From the NCBI GenBank assembly GCA_947650285.1, contig CANTFL010001407.1, positions 540,162 to 604,161 on the forward strand: 64,000 bases of DNA, given 5' to 3'. This stretch comes from Hyaloperonospora brassicae (taxonomy: Eukaryota; Oomycota; Peronosporomycetes; Peronosporales; Peronosporaceae). Below, piece by piece: positions 48,741 through 60,716 of the stretch. The notes under the pieces were generated by a model, which did not search any database, had not been told where the DNA came from, and was given only the letters and a program-made list of their open reading frames with translations. A program made the translations under genes and the position numbers. Position 1 is the first letter of the stretch. Each line of letters opens with the position of its first letter.

Positions 48741-51340
48741 TGGTGCGCGTGCCTGGTTATTCTGTTGACTCGGAATTTCGCCCTGGATACCTTGGTAAAT
48801 ATGTGAAGACACAGACAGAACCTGGGATGAAGGCGACAGAGGATGAGGAAGTGCAACAGACGCACGAAGCTAAAGGTTCCTCGGATCACCATAGGTAAAT
48901 TAGGGGCTTTGATGACGCTTACGTTAGAGTAAAAGATCGACCTGTCGATCTTGCAGATAAATCTTGGCCCCTTCTAAGAATCCTTCGGGAAACATCGCGG
49001 ATCATGCTGCAACGCATTATTCTCTGGGCAAAAGATCTTAAGCAAAAGATAACATCATAGGACCCTTCAAGCAACGCCTGAAAAGAAGATCTTGAACTAA
49101 GCGAATAAAGAAAAAAACAGCTAGACCAAACCACACAATTGAAATGCTGGATCAAATCCAGCAAAGATAGATAGGATCCAGACGATTTCAATGCTGGATT
49201 AAATTCTCAGGACCGCGAGGTTAGATCGGATTCAGCGATCGCGCTATGACAACATTAGAGCGACCGATCGAGTTGGTGGAGGGTGAAGACAAGATGACGG
49301 GCTAGCCTGACGACTAGTAGGTCGCACTACTAGAGAAATAATACTACTGGAAGGAGTTAAAAACATGTATTCTAGTGATCTAGTGCTCAAGATCTTGAAA
49401 GCACAGCTAATACGTCCGGTACAAATGCAGACAACAAATCATGTTTCACCCTCGAACCATTTTAAATCGATCTGTACTTTTATGCAGCTCATACAAGACG
49501 TGGGATTTACAGCTGAATCTTTCGATTTGCAGAAGCTATTAAAATGGGATCTTGACAAGTGATCAATACGAACATATCGTAGCGTGGGATGTTACATCAG
49601 TCGATCAGCACCGACGGTTCAGCAAACACGGAGATAAAACCGGCCATTGATACATAAATCAATTAGAGGGCATCGGAGCATGAGATCACGCAGATCATAG
49701 ACACACCAAGAAGTCATCATACCGTTTCTTTGCAGTACGCGTCAGTAATCTCGGACTCGGAATCAGGTATTTCGTTTGATATTCAACGGATGTCATTGGT
49801 ATGGTCCGGCCCTGTATATATCCGCGCGAAAATGACCCCGATGGACGCCAGATTGATTGAGTCACCCAAGTTGCCCGTTGGCCAGGTACAGTAGTACTTT
49901 GAAGCAGCCATTAACAAGTACGAAGCAAATATAGGGTGGTCGATCAGATCACTGTTCGATCGACGGTATATGCGACGCCCCCCGAAGCAAAATATCTAAT
50001 GCTGAGATGGAGTCGATAAAGGAGTTTTTCATCATACTTGATCTTATGACTAAGCTTTTCATGATCTTGATGAGGATGACATCAGACGATCACTGATCGC
50101 CACTAACGGTAACATACCAAGTGGTAAACTTACAACAAAGAGGCTACACGTATCGACGATCAGCAAACTAAAGTTGTTGAATGCTCGAGACAGAGTCGAA
50201 GATCGATCCAAGAGCTGGATTGGCAAAGTCCAGTCCGCATTCGTGCGTGAGCAAGCTCTGGATGCAGAGAAGCGCCTAGCGTTCGGCCTTCTGCTCACGG
50301 GACTGCCGCGAAACTAGTACATATAGCTAAGCCGATCGAATCGACGTGGCTGTAAGCCCCTGATGGAAAGGTTTATGATACAATATAGGGTACAGGGCGT
50401 ATCAACCAGCCGAAATACTACAATGCAAGGAAACAATTGGATGAGACTCCACTAGTGTGTCTCTATCGGCTGAATGTAACGGCGATCACTATAAAATCCT
50501 GAGTAGAGAAGTGACGCCGGCTACGAGACGCGAACATGCGAAATACTTTATCGAAACGCCGGACGAGCGTGATCTGGCTAAGCAGTTGGCTTTGTTCCAA
50601 TTAATGGATGCTGCCGGTATGGAAGAAAATTTGCGCGCTAATTAGCGCATTAAGTTTCGAGCTAAAAGGCGTCTATGGGATCGAACAAGTTTCGACCTCG
50701 ATCGGGCTTCAGATCGGATCCGGCACTGTCTAAACCGACCCAATCCGTGCAAGCTTTTGAGTGGAACAAATTGAAAGTAGCGTATCGGATTCAGAGTCAA
50801 GTGGATCGGATATAGTTGTGGATCGACGTTTAGTGTGTGTGGATGGATCCCAGGATCGAGCAAAGTTATTGAAAGACCCTCGATATCGACCCGAATACGA
50901 TGATTCTGAAGATGGACGGGATCGTAGACATCCATCTGACGGGATTTATTGATTTGATCACTAACGAGTAGCAAATTATGTCGAACGAGCACAGGACCCG
51001 GATCGTGAAGACCAATGTCGTGGTGAATGATCAAAGGCGTACACCCACTTCGAATCAACGAGGCATGACGATCGTGGATGGTGGAAGAGATTGACGTGCC
51101 AGAAGTGCGTTCGGAAAAGACACCCTTCGGACAAGCGTTTTTACGTCTGCGCTGCTTGCGTGGTGATTTATGAGAGTGTATATTGCCCCAATGAATAGTT
51201 TTACAACCTGATCCGCGATTGGAATGTTCTTACCAAGCGTGCTCGGATGTTGCAGCCCAATGTGAAGGAGATCTTAAATCAAAAGGCTCTCCAGGAAGGA
51301 ATCTGGTACGAGACGAGCGTTCAGGATTCGCATTTATGCA
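48740..51340 (+). pseudogene. Ty3/gypsy Gag with zinc knuckle, disrupted
   Basis: Structural capsid/nucleocapsid protein of the retroelement. It opens MVRVPGYSVDSEFRPGYLGK at 48740 and meets a stop at 48896. The same frame goes on with IRGFDDAYVRVKDRPVDL. The Gag core is at about 50110-50650: RVEDRSKSWIGKVQSAFV, LDAEKRLAFGLLLTGLPRN, then EVTPATRREHAKYFIETPD and DLAKQLALFQLMDA. A nucleocapsid zinc-binding part follows at 51062-51200 (WWKRLTCQKCVRKRHPSD, then FYVCAACVVIYESVYCP), in which some Cys/His/Gly positions appear substituted. Many stops and frame changes make it non-functional. Next comes PNVKEILNQKALQEGIWYE, the linker towards protease. Confidence 0.85.
48741..48756 (+). other. Putative tRNA primer-binding site
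   Basis: TGGTGCGCGTGCCTGG follows the LTR directly. TGG is the complement of the tRNA 3' CCA end, as expected for minus-strand primer binding in Ty3/gypsy elements. The gag ATG (48740-48742) overlaps it. Confidence 0.65.
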
Positions 51341-51639
51341 TACGTGGAATAGAAGAAGGAGGATCGCGAATTTGACAATACAGTTATAACGATTGCTAAT
51401 GCATGCAAGTTTTCCTTTGTTTTGGCTAGGCTGTAAGCACGAATCAGTATGACCAATACGCCCGATCTCCTGTAAGAATAGAGCTCGATATTGCGGTAAG
51501 GTAATGGCGAGGGTACTGGAGGTACCACACACCAGGAAAGTGGTTTGATCAGGCGAAAAGCTTGAGTACGATACGACGCAATCCTTGCTTGTAATGTGAT
51601 TATATGATCGACCAAAGTCAGGCTCAAGAATATGTGGGG

Positions 51640-52140
51640 GTCGGCGGAAGCACGTACATGACAATCGGACAGACTAAGATTACATTTGATGGACATTTGG
51701 TCAACTATTTCGATGTATATGTCGGGGATCAAGTCGGTTGAAAAACAATATTGGGCATCGATTTCATGGTAAAGGCAGGGATACGTTTAAATTTGGCACA
51801 TGTAACTCTATGTCTGCCAGATGAAGTTTGCATAAGTTTGGCTGCGCTTAGACCGCCATACAGATCCGCCATACAAGAGAATAATGTTAAGGACCAGCAT
51901 ATTGTTATACCTGTTGGAGGATCATCGGAGGTACGGGTCGGTGTAAATTTTTCAAAAGCTAAACTATGTATACGAAGAGACGTCACGTGTTTGCCGACGG
52001 TAACGGCCGGTCCTGGATTCTCGAAGCATTTACAGCTAACCAACATCATCGATCACAAAGTTATCTTAGGTTTTAAATCACCACTGGGTGTATGGATGAT
52101 AAATGACATATTCCGCCATCGCCTGGTTATGTTTTGTGCG
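51640..52140 (+). pseudogene. Ty3/gypsy aspartic protease region, decayed
   Basis: The retropepsin-like protease that would cut the Gag-Pol polyprotein. Visible segments are TIGQTKITFDGHLVNYFDVY, then after a stop ILGIDFMVKAGIRLNL and LCLPDEVCISLAALRPP, which form the C-terminal half of the fold and the following linker in oomycete gypsy elements. I did not find an intact catalytic D-T/S-G, so that part is lost or altered. Confidence 0.7.
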
Positions 52141-53039
52141 TTCACGCTGCTGCATTAAGCGGCAAACTTTGGTGTTTGAGGCGACTAAAGATCGGGTGGT
52201 TAAATTGATCTAAGACAACACAGGACCTCTAGTGGATCATCCGATCGACAAGATTCATACGCGAATTCGTACTGGACCAAGAGATCGATATATTACGAAG
52301 GCGATATGTGAAGAAAGTCAATAACGATCACCGTCATCGTCACCGGCCGCGCCGGTAAAAGGAATACACAAGATTATAAACGAAGTCTTAGTGCGAGATT
52401 GACAAGGAATGCTGTTTAGGCAGTATCAAGAGACGATCACGGCAGGCGAAGTGGTTAGCAAGGAATCTGACTTTCGACACAGAACGTTCGGGCATCAGTC
52501 AGACGGGATGTGGGCTTGAAACGGGCGTTACATAAACATGACTAGGATACTGCAAACATGACGATATACGGATCCGAGAGGTTATAGTAATTTTTGTCGC
52601 CCGTTACGACTAGCACCGTCAAGAGGATAAACAGTGATGAGATAGTACACGATCAATCGGCTACTTTGAAGGTCGAGAAGAAAGAAACAGTGATCGATCG
52701 TGGTAATACCAGTGACGGTGCATCCGACAGAGATCATTTCAGTCATTACCATGAAGATAATATCAAGATGGGAGATTTTCGAGAACATAGACTGTCCAAG
52801 ATAATGAACGATGAGACGGACACGATGGAGACTGACCGCGAGGTGTTAAAGGAAGAACAGGCCGATGCTTTCATTTGTGATTAAATAAGGGGAAATTAAC
52901 ACGCAGAAGATGCGGATCGACACATGTCAATACTACCCAAAGTGACTAGAATTACTGCTGAGGTCACCATAGATGGGCAACAAGTTGACTATTCTAGGGT
53001 GCCTCTTTCGGAAGATTACTAGAAAATTGCGATAATTTA

Positions 53040-54640
53040 TTGGAAGAATCGTCGTTTCCTGATGGGGAAAGGGAGCGCATTCCATTCGAAGGCGCATATT
53101 GCCGTCTACGGCACCGATGTAGGAGGAGCGAGCCCGATCGCACAACGAGTGGGACCAGTCGCCGCTAAATTGCGAGGAATTTTAGCGAATAAGATAAATA
53201 TATTGTTGTTATCCATGATCAAACAGCCGTCAACGTCGCCCTGGGCTTAGCCGATAGCGATAATTATCAAGAAGAACGATAGAGACGTTTCATTATGTAT
53301 CGACTACGGACGAGCCAAATAGCTTGCAATATTGATGGTGTACCCTGTACCGCAGATAAACGAGCTGTTACATGACATGGATAAGGCTATGTAATATAGC
53401 TCCCTGGACATGGCTAGTGATTTTATAGTGGTGGGTATGACGGAGAGGGCAATACCTATCGTAGCATTGATTACGCCGTCCGGACAATTCGAAAGGTTAC
53501 GAGTGCTGTTCGGTTTGAAGAATACCCGGCAAATCTACCAGCCTCTAGTGAATGATGCTATGTAAGGATACCTCAAGATCTAGTACGATCCAATGGGATC
53601 ACCATTGAATTCGATGGAATCACTACTGTATCGACAGCATAAAGTGAAGTTTTTACCGAAGGTGAACTCGATCCGGATCCAAGGCCGTCAGTTTTGAGAC
53701 GTAGATCCTACATCGATGCCATACTGATTCCGGCAGGGTTGTTGTCTTTCTTGCACGACAAGGTAGAAAGAATGCTGGAAGTGCGTGCTAAGTGGATCCT
53801 GTGGACCAGTCTTGCGATAAATTTCTGGGGACGTAGTAGAGTGGATTATCCTATTCACCACGTTTTGTTGGCAGGACTGGGTTCTCATCCATAGGGTCAC
53901 GGAGCTCTGGCCAATATACCATTCCAGCAGTCTATACGTGCGATGCAGCAATGTTTTGGGGAGACTAACTTACTCCATCCTCTGCGTGAAGAGTTCTCAA
54001 TTTACGCCTCGGTTTTATACAAATTGCGGGAAGCGAGATTCTATTATATCGGCCGCCAGGATAGATCGGATGAGTACCCAAGTTGGAGGCATACCGAGAT
54101 CCTGAAACCGCCGATGGATAAGCCTGAGTTGCTGATCACGTTCGGAATGCGGGGGGCGGCGAAGAAAGCGATGGCATGACTTGGTGGGAAGAAGCTATGA
54201 TCCCGTTCACCATGCTTAACCGATGATCGACCGGACTCCGGTCTTCAAAAACTTCGATTCAGAGCAATCTCTCGTGATCGTGGTATATGCAAGCAAGTGG
54301 TCAGTCTCTGTAGCTTTGTTACAAAGTTATGATGGTGAACATTTGCCCGATAAAGTTTACAAGCCGCACACTGTAAGCCAATGAGACCAACTACGCTATG
54401 GTGGAGAAAGAAGTGTTTGCGCTCCTCCGAATCCTAAAAATATGCTATTATGCTGTTAACAATATAGATCAAGGTTTTGACCCGCTGTTCGACCTTGACT
54501 TAATTGCTCAAATCGTCCAGACTCAACAGACGATTAGGAAGATGGGAAGCATTGTTGTCAATGTGGGCACTAAATATCCGCAAGTACGAAAGGGAAGAAT
54601 ACGAGGTCCCAGGGACGTTGTCTACGAGTATTAACCTCTC
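53040..54640 (+). pseudogene. Ty3/gypsy reverse transcriptase and RNase H, decayed
   Basis: Copies element RNA into DNA and degrades the RNA strand. The RT begins around MGKGSAFHSKAHIAVYG and continues with GGASPIAQRVGPVAAKLRG, IKQPSTSPWA, IIKKNDRDVSLCIDYGRA, YSSLDMASDF and FGLKNTRQIYQP. The active-site motif reads SYIDAIL: the second Asp of the family's YxDD box is Ala, so the enzyme is dead. KVERMLEVRAKWILW and VDYPIHHVLLAGLGSHP follow. RNase H remnants are SLVIVVYASKWSVSVALLQS and, in another frame, MVEKEVFALLRILKICYY. Stops and frame changes occur throughout. Confidence 0.88.
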
Positions 54641-55379
54641 AAGAAGCGGTAGATGAAGTACTCATCGCGATTCCCCCCAAGAAACTATCTAGACATAGCA
54701 TCAGTATGACGCCTCCAACAGTGGAGAAGGGCGAGCGACTTCTAGTGGTCAGTTTTGACGTACCCGCTTGGGTGAAGCGGAATAACGAGGCGTACAGTGC
54801 TGATGTATGGGAACTCCCAGAGTGTAATATCGTGACGGCAGCGTCCGAGTATGCCTCTGATTTTAATGTGATCGAAGCAGAGTATTGAGGGTTGCTGCTG
54901 AGTTTTGATCTACTGGAGGATCGGACTAGGGGACGCGTCGTTATTGGTGGAGACTCAAATCTGGTGATCCGACAAATTCGAGGCGAAATTGACTCTAAAT
55001 AGCCAAGTTTGCAGCTGTTGCAAAACAAAGCAATGGACAGATTGCTATTGTGGCCGATCTATGAATGTGTAAATGTGAAAAAAGACTGGAATATGGATGC
55101 AGATCCGATGGCTAGTGAAACTTATCAACAGGAGGAATGCATTAGCGTTGCGACAGAAGAAGGTCGACAGGTATTAAGTGCACTCAATGGGTTGGAAGAC
55201 TAGCTACCACCTAAAAGCATGGAAGAGGTGACCAAGGTGGCAGCAATCAATATATCTGCCGCTCGAAGACGTCGAGAACCAGAATTGGTACAGGAAGAAG
55301 TAGCCAGTGAACTCGGATCGATCGTATCAAGCAAGCACAACACGAAGAGGTCTGGATCCATCAGTTAACGATGTATCGG

Positions 55380-56130
55380 CAGAGGATCTGAACATGTTGA
55401 TTACGGTCGAGGTGAAGACGACTGCGCTCATCGCGCCTGATTACAAGGTGGACGAAGACGGGTTGTTGTTATCTGCCCTCAACCTACCCCAATGAATGAT
55501 CGTACTGAAATGATGCGACTGGTGATACCATAGAAGCTGCAAGGAAGATTTACTGCACCACTTTCACACCAGTGTGGAAGGCGGACATCAAGGGATCGGC
55601 CGGACATACTAGTGGATCCAAGTTTTTTCTCACGTAAGAGGTCTGTAAAAACTCGTACAGAGATACATAGGTGAATGTACGGATTGCGAAATGGGAAAGG
55701 AGTCCCAAGTGCGTGTGTATTATCGCCTGGCAATGTCCAGGCCTCCTACCCTTTTCAGATGATTGCTATGGATCACATTTCGTCTCTGCCCCGATCTTTC
55801 AAGGGTAACGCGGATCTATCACTGTATGTGTATCTATATTTCGGGTATGTCATTGCCAAGGCAAGCGAATACCGATCCGCCACAATCATAGCGGGAAGTT
55901 ATGAATAGTATGTGTTCAGGTGGTTCGTTGCAAATGACGAGATCCGCCGTGAAAGAGAGCCAGGTTTCATGTCTAATTTAATTCGATCGTTTAACAAGAT
56001 TGCAGGGCCGAAGCAGCAGTATACAATGGCATATAGACCGGAGGCAAATGGGACGGCCGAAAGGATGGTGCAAACTTTATTTAGAGCGCTGAAGATGTAT
56101 GTTGAAGATATGGATTAAACGGATCGGGAC
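55380..56130 (+). pseudogene. Ty3/gypsy integrase, decayed
   Basis: Would insert the cDNA into the genome. The zinc-binding N-terminus is seen as LHHFHTSVEGGHQGIGR (about 55552-55602) with the paired Cys in GECTDCEMGK (about 55668-55697). The core starts YPFQMIAMDHI (first catalytic Asp), continues RSFKGNADLSLYVYLYFGYV, then after a stop DEIRREREPGFMSNLI, where the position of the second catalytic Asp reads Glu. It ends YTMAYRPEANGTAERMVQTL with the catalytic Glu kept. The ORFs 55675-55908 and 55912-56118 are halves of this domain separated by a TAG. Confidence 0.88.
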
Positions 56131-56503
56131 GAGTATGGGGAAAGGTTAATGTTTGCGATTAATAATGCCATATACCGAGTACGTGGCTACCCGCCCTTTT
56201 TTTGATACACGGATGGGATCCTAATCTACCCTAGAAGCTGCTTTGCCCCTGAGCGCACTAAGTTGCGAGATCAGGATCCGCGTAAATGGAGTTATAGCAT
56301 ACAATGATAGTAACAACGCGCTAGAGATACCGTAAACGAGCGTCTTAATGCCGTAATATAGAATAGGACCGACCGAAACAATACAGATCTTGATCGTACT
56401 GGCGTAGTGGCTGGATCATAAGTGTAACTATATCTGGATCGAGGACAACAGAGATGCGCTCAAAAGCTGACGAATATGTCATGGGCCTTTCCGAGTCGCG
56501 GAA

Positions 56504-56925
56504 TTGTGTGGAGAGTGTGCGGTTCGATTGGAGATCGCCAGAACACCTTCCAGGATATTTCCAGTGGTCCACGAGTTAAAGTTGAAACGAGTAAGAGTAT
56601 TACCTTATGGTCCGACCAATACACTGAGCAACGGAAGCCCATCGGGTCGGGTCGATTGTGATGAGGCGATACCACCAGAATGTATCTGGAAGACTGTATT
56701 GGATGATAACGAATATAAATTGGAGAAGATCGCCGATGTGAGACCCGGTCGGAAGACACGTTTTAGACGTGTACATCGACAAGTCGAGTCGATTGGAAAG
56801 GAAACAGAAATTCTGATTAAGTGGGTGCGGGGAATCTGAATTGATGTGCTCTGTTTGTTGGCTTTGATTGCAGTCGTGCCATTAGAAACTAATTTGAGGT
56901 GATGCAATCCTACGAGGAAGGATCG
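56504..56925 (+). pseudogene. C-terminal integrase tail with chromodomain, decayed
   Basis: The open frame 56504-56839 holds VHELKLKRVRVLPYGP (integrase C-terminal barrel end) and LDDNEYKLEKIADVRPGRKT followed by RFRRVHRQVESIGKETEILI, an altered chromodomain (the usual YLVKWKGY core is damaged). Beyond the stop, FEVMQSYEEG marks the usual end of Pol. A chromodomain directs integration to modified chromatin and places the element among the chromoviruses. Confidence 0.8.
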
Positions 56926-58510
56926 TAGGATCAACAATCTTGGGGATGCTTGAGGGAAGGTGAAGATGTGCAGGTCGGATGCATAGAAATAGGTAGAAGG
57001 GGTATATGTTTGATAAGTATGGCAATCTAGTCACATCGAGATCCTAATCGCGGCAGAAAGACCTTATAACAGAAGACAATTTCGAGACATGACTGCAGAA
57101 GATAACGAGGAAATTGTATTGAAGAAGTTAAATGAAGACCTCCTAAGATCACGACCGGAAGAAAAATTAAATAGTAGACGCGGGATCAAGGATCCAGGAT
57201 GCTGGGCCAGAGATCCACGAAATTAGTTGTACCAAAGATTGGCGAGAGTCTAGAATCGACAACGGCGAAGCCAGATTAAGGATATTCAGGCACTTTCACC
57301 CAAGACTGGGGTGCAATTGCGTCTCTCTCCCGACCTAAGGAAGTGAAGGAAGACGGTATATAACAAGACGTCAAGATCGAAGTGCCCTTGGATCATTCAT
57401 TGCGATAAGACATGGAGGATTGCTTTCCAGAGGGTACGGCTTAAGATAGTATGTTCTTGCGTTGGCAAAATTATCTTGTCAGATCGAGATATCCATGTAG
57501 CTGTTTGAATATAAGCGGCATTAAGTATGTAATTTTCCATAGCGCCTGCACGTCGCGATCGACGAAGTCTTGGTTTAGGTAAAGCGGCGTACGGAAGCAC
57601 CTCATCGGCTTGAGCGATATCTTCTCGACCGGTCTCTTCAAGATTTACCGGGGATCTTGAGCGTACAGGGACCGTGATCTACGCAAAGGTGACCAAGCGA
57701 GGTGCCCATCCGATGCCGGCCGGTGAGGGATCCGGACCCATATCGTTGGGGTATGAAAATTACTTTGGCTTGGAGAATGGCGTGTAAAAAATCTTCAAGT
57801 CCAGCTCAGGAAGACAGATTCAGCTGACCCGTCTCGTCGATCATGGTGCAACTTGAGCACTAGATAAGAGAATTTGCGCTCACGATACCTCAGAATCCTC
57901 TGGCTGCGCAGGATGTTAATCGGCTGGAGAACCTTATATGCTTCTGGAGAAAGGTGATGTTGGACCGTGTCGGAATGTTATTTAGATGTGCTGACCGGGC
58001 CACCATAATTGATGGAGCTTCGTCAAGCAGATCCATCATGGGAAAATTGGCGGAAGTCGCAAGAGGTAATGAATTCGGGGTAGCGGGGATGGAGCCGTAA
58101 TGGGAGAGTCCACAAAGATAGACCAATGCACCACATCCTACGCAGCGATGGTCGCATTGAAACGACGCGCTGAGGAACGAGATCGCGAGAGAGATACAAG
58201 GGTGCCTGCTTCAAGCAATTCGTCAGATCTTTCTCCTTGCCCGCCTCATCCGATGGAGGGGCAAATGACTTCTGCTTACCCCGAGCCGTAGGTCGCCGCG
58301 TGGGGTTATGTAAAGACTGGATGATCGGAGATCTCGAGTGGGACCCAGCGGGAATTAGTAGGCATGGTACGACAAATCATGCTTTCCCTGACGGGTATAT
58401 AGAAGCGAGACCTCACGCAATGTATCTTTTTTGGCGGCCGCATCCGCGAGGAAGCTATAAAACGTTTTATGCACACGTAGCACCCACAGCTTCTTCTGAT
58501 GCGCCGTAAT
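56926..58510 (+). pseudogene. Extra 3' region of the Ty3/gypsy element, unidentified
   Basis: About 1.6 kb between the end of Pol and the next segment. Its base composition and GATC richness are like the rest of the element. Protein-like stretches in different plus frames include TVIYAKVTKRGAHPMPAGEG and the open frames 58100-58291 (MVALKRRAEERDRERDTRVP, then Ser/Pro-rich) and 58237-58509. Charged Arg/Glu runs followed by Ser/Pro-rich sequence resemble a Gag-like or accessory protein, but no family is recognised. It may be a second Gag-type frame or captured sequence. Confidence 0.35.
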
Positions 58511-59537
58511 CAAATGCATATTGTTGAGCTCTTCCGTCGTTCTTTGACACAACCAGCGATATAAGATGATTACCTACACAGCCCATGTATCATAGTTAAT
58601 TTTGTATCTCGGACCTATAGATATAGGGTTCTCCACCTTTCTACAAAGGCGATATTTAATTGATCGGATGAGGCGTTGTATTTTTGTATGGTAATTCCGC
58701 ATAGCAAGTTAGCATAGCCTACGCAATTGGGTCTTAGATAAACCGTAATAGGGATAACTCGTACTGCTAATAGCCGTTGGGAGGTGTGCTCAACATGTCC
58801 GAGACTTGTGACGCAATCTGACACACATTGGATGGACACAAACCTTTGATCAGATTAATATTTGGCGCCGTTTGGGACTTCAAAGAGAGTATTGAAGTAC
58901 CTCATCGTCACATAGTGTCCGTCTTAAATGTTGATGCGTATATCGACCACAAGTGCTACCACGTGTAGTAGAGATATACCCATTTCTGCCAGAAAAAGGA
59001 TGAAGCTTAGAGAGCCACGTACTTAGTATACAAGAATACAGCTCGACATGTTTACTAGTTTAAAGTTAAAAGAAAGGAGGCTCCCAAAGCTCACTAACTT
59101 GCAACGATTCTGGTCTCGATTAAGTATACTTACCATTTGAAGAATCGATATGACATAGTGCTCAAGGGTATACGCTCTATAAGTGCTTTTTACTCTGGAT
59201 TATCTACGACATCCAGAGAAGGCACGTGCATTATAAAAATAAACTTACGAGCTAATATTTGTTTGAATGAATTTTGTAGCGTAATAAAATAAGGGAAACC
59301 CTCCCTAAGAACTTCAAGGTAAAGTCTTACGTAAGTAGGGAGTGAGTTAAAACGTTTTTTGATGGCTAAAACACCTAAGCCTTCAACAAACGCACCTAGT
59401 ACTACAAATATTAATATAAGAGATGAACCAAAGCTACATGTTTCTTTAACATTGTTGTGAAAAAGTGTATTGACATTAAACTTGTGGTAAAGCAACTATG
59501 GAAATTCGCTATAAAGGAACTGATCGTATTCTTGTTA
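58511..59537. other. Region between element body and 3' LTR
   Basis: Less GATC-rich and more AT-rich than its neighbours. A purine run AAAAGAAAGGAGG at about 59069-59081 could be a polypurine tract but lies some 450 bp before the recognised LTR similarity. A 101-codon minus frame is listed separately. This stretch may be an insertion or unrelated DNA caught in the element. Confidence 0.35.
59190..59495 (-). CDS. Doubtful 101-codon frame with hydrophobic segment
   Basis: Opens on TTG at 59495; contains SLILIFVVLGAFVEGLGVLA (membrane-like), then KKRFNSLPTYVRLYLEVL. Protein-like composition, but no ATG start near its beginning and no recognised family. It lies in the atypical stretch inside the retroelement. 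Confidence 0.18.
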   Translation of the reverse strand: MLYHKFNVNTLFHNNVKETCSFGSSLILIFVVLGAFVEGLGVLAIKKRFNSLPTYVRLYLEVLREGFPYFITLQNSFKQILARKFIFIMHVPSLDVVDNPE

Positions 59538-60716
59538 TGTACGAGCCAGTTAACGGTTGACGGCCCGGTCCCACATCTGGTCAGATCGCGTCAATTGGAA
59601 AGTTCGACTAAAATGGATATCAGATCGGGCAGGTTGGGACCTGCGATTTTTGGATCAAGGTATGAGGCGGAAGGTAGCGTTGGTGATCAGTCGATCAAGA
59701 AGGGAACCGCGATCAGCAAGGCGATCGCGATCAGAAAGCGATCGAGATCAGGAAGCGATCGAGATCGTGATCATTGATCAGGTATGTGATCGCGATCAAG
59801 TTGGTGTGGAGCACACAATGTGATCCGCGATCAGCAAGGGGGTCGCGATCACGAAGCAATCGGGATCGGGATCATTGATCAGGTAGGTGATCGCGATCAA
59901 GTTGGTGTGGAGCACACAATGTGTTCCGCGATCAGCAAGGAGATAGCGATCAGGAAGCGATCGAGATCGTGATCAGTGATCAGATATGTGATAGCGATCA
60001 GACAAGCACATCAGGTGTGGACCACGCAAGTAAAAGGTCGGTACCGTCTAGAGAGAGCGACATGTGGCAAACGATGTCCAAGACATGGAGATAGGAATAG
60101 GGTTGTTGGGTTCGATTGGTTTACATTAAACAAAGTTCAATTTGCTTCAAAGTACATGTGTCAACTTCTCCTCCGGGTGAAATATTGGCCACCCGACGTC
60201 AAGGAAAGGTTTACATACTTTAATCAAGTGATATACCTGGATTGTTTGACCAGGGATCAGGATCTCTCAAACAACACCCCAACTGCGACTGGACGCAGGA
60301 AACCCTTTGTGGTTGGGGACCCAAGATCTCGAGACGGCTCAAGTGGTCAGAAGGCTCGCGGATGAAGGTCTACATTTGGACAAGACGATCTGTTACAGAT
60401 CAGGGTGAATCATATTGAGCACCCCGCTAGCATACAAGTGATTGCGTGACGAATTCCACGTGATCATACCAACCCCGATCGTAGTGTGAAAATTTACACA
60501 CCGTGATCGAACATCGACCCCGTCGCAAACACGGTCAAGTTTTCCATTGACACGAGTCCACCTGGAAGAGTGCAAACCGCCCCACCGACGGATACACAAG
60601 GTGAGGAAGGCTATCAAGACACGGCATCGGAGTACCCCCTCCGTTAGTCGGTCGTCCGTGCGCCAGCGGAGAGTTGGGATTGACTCCTCAAAAGATCGAT
60701 TACCACTACACCACAC
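59538..60716 (+). mobile_element. 3' LTR of the Ty3/gypsy element (copy C), diverged and enlarged
   Basis: Alignable with the LTR copies at 18.1 and 47.9 kb over its last ~650 bp: TTAAACAAAGTTCAATTTGC, GAGACGGCTCAAGTGGTCAG, the CCAC...GAAGAGTGCA block, and the terminal TAGTCGGTCGTC...GCGCCAG. It is much more diverged from them than they are from each other, and about 340 bp longer because of a tandem repeat. Begins near TGTACGAGCC and ends near ACTACACCACACA. Confidence 0.7.
59707..60000 (+). repeat. GATC-rich imperfect tandem repeat (101-118 bp unit, ~3 copies)
   Basis: Copies start at 59707, 59825 and 59926 with CCGCGATCAGCAAGG. Each continues with GAAGCGATCGAGATC-type runs, and the first two end in GTGTGGAGCACACAATGTG. 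The first copy has an extra ~17 bp. GATC occurs more than twenty times. The array sits in the first third of the 3' LTR and is absent from the other two LTR copies. Confidence 0.85.

Noticed and set aside
50059..51058. Minus-strand frames (50059-50298, 50642-51058) and 51230-51664 as genes
   Set aside because: Antisense to the recognisable Gag core and zinc knuckle of the Ty3/gypsy element.
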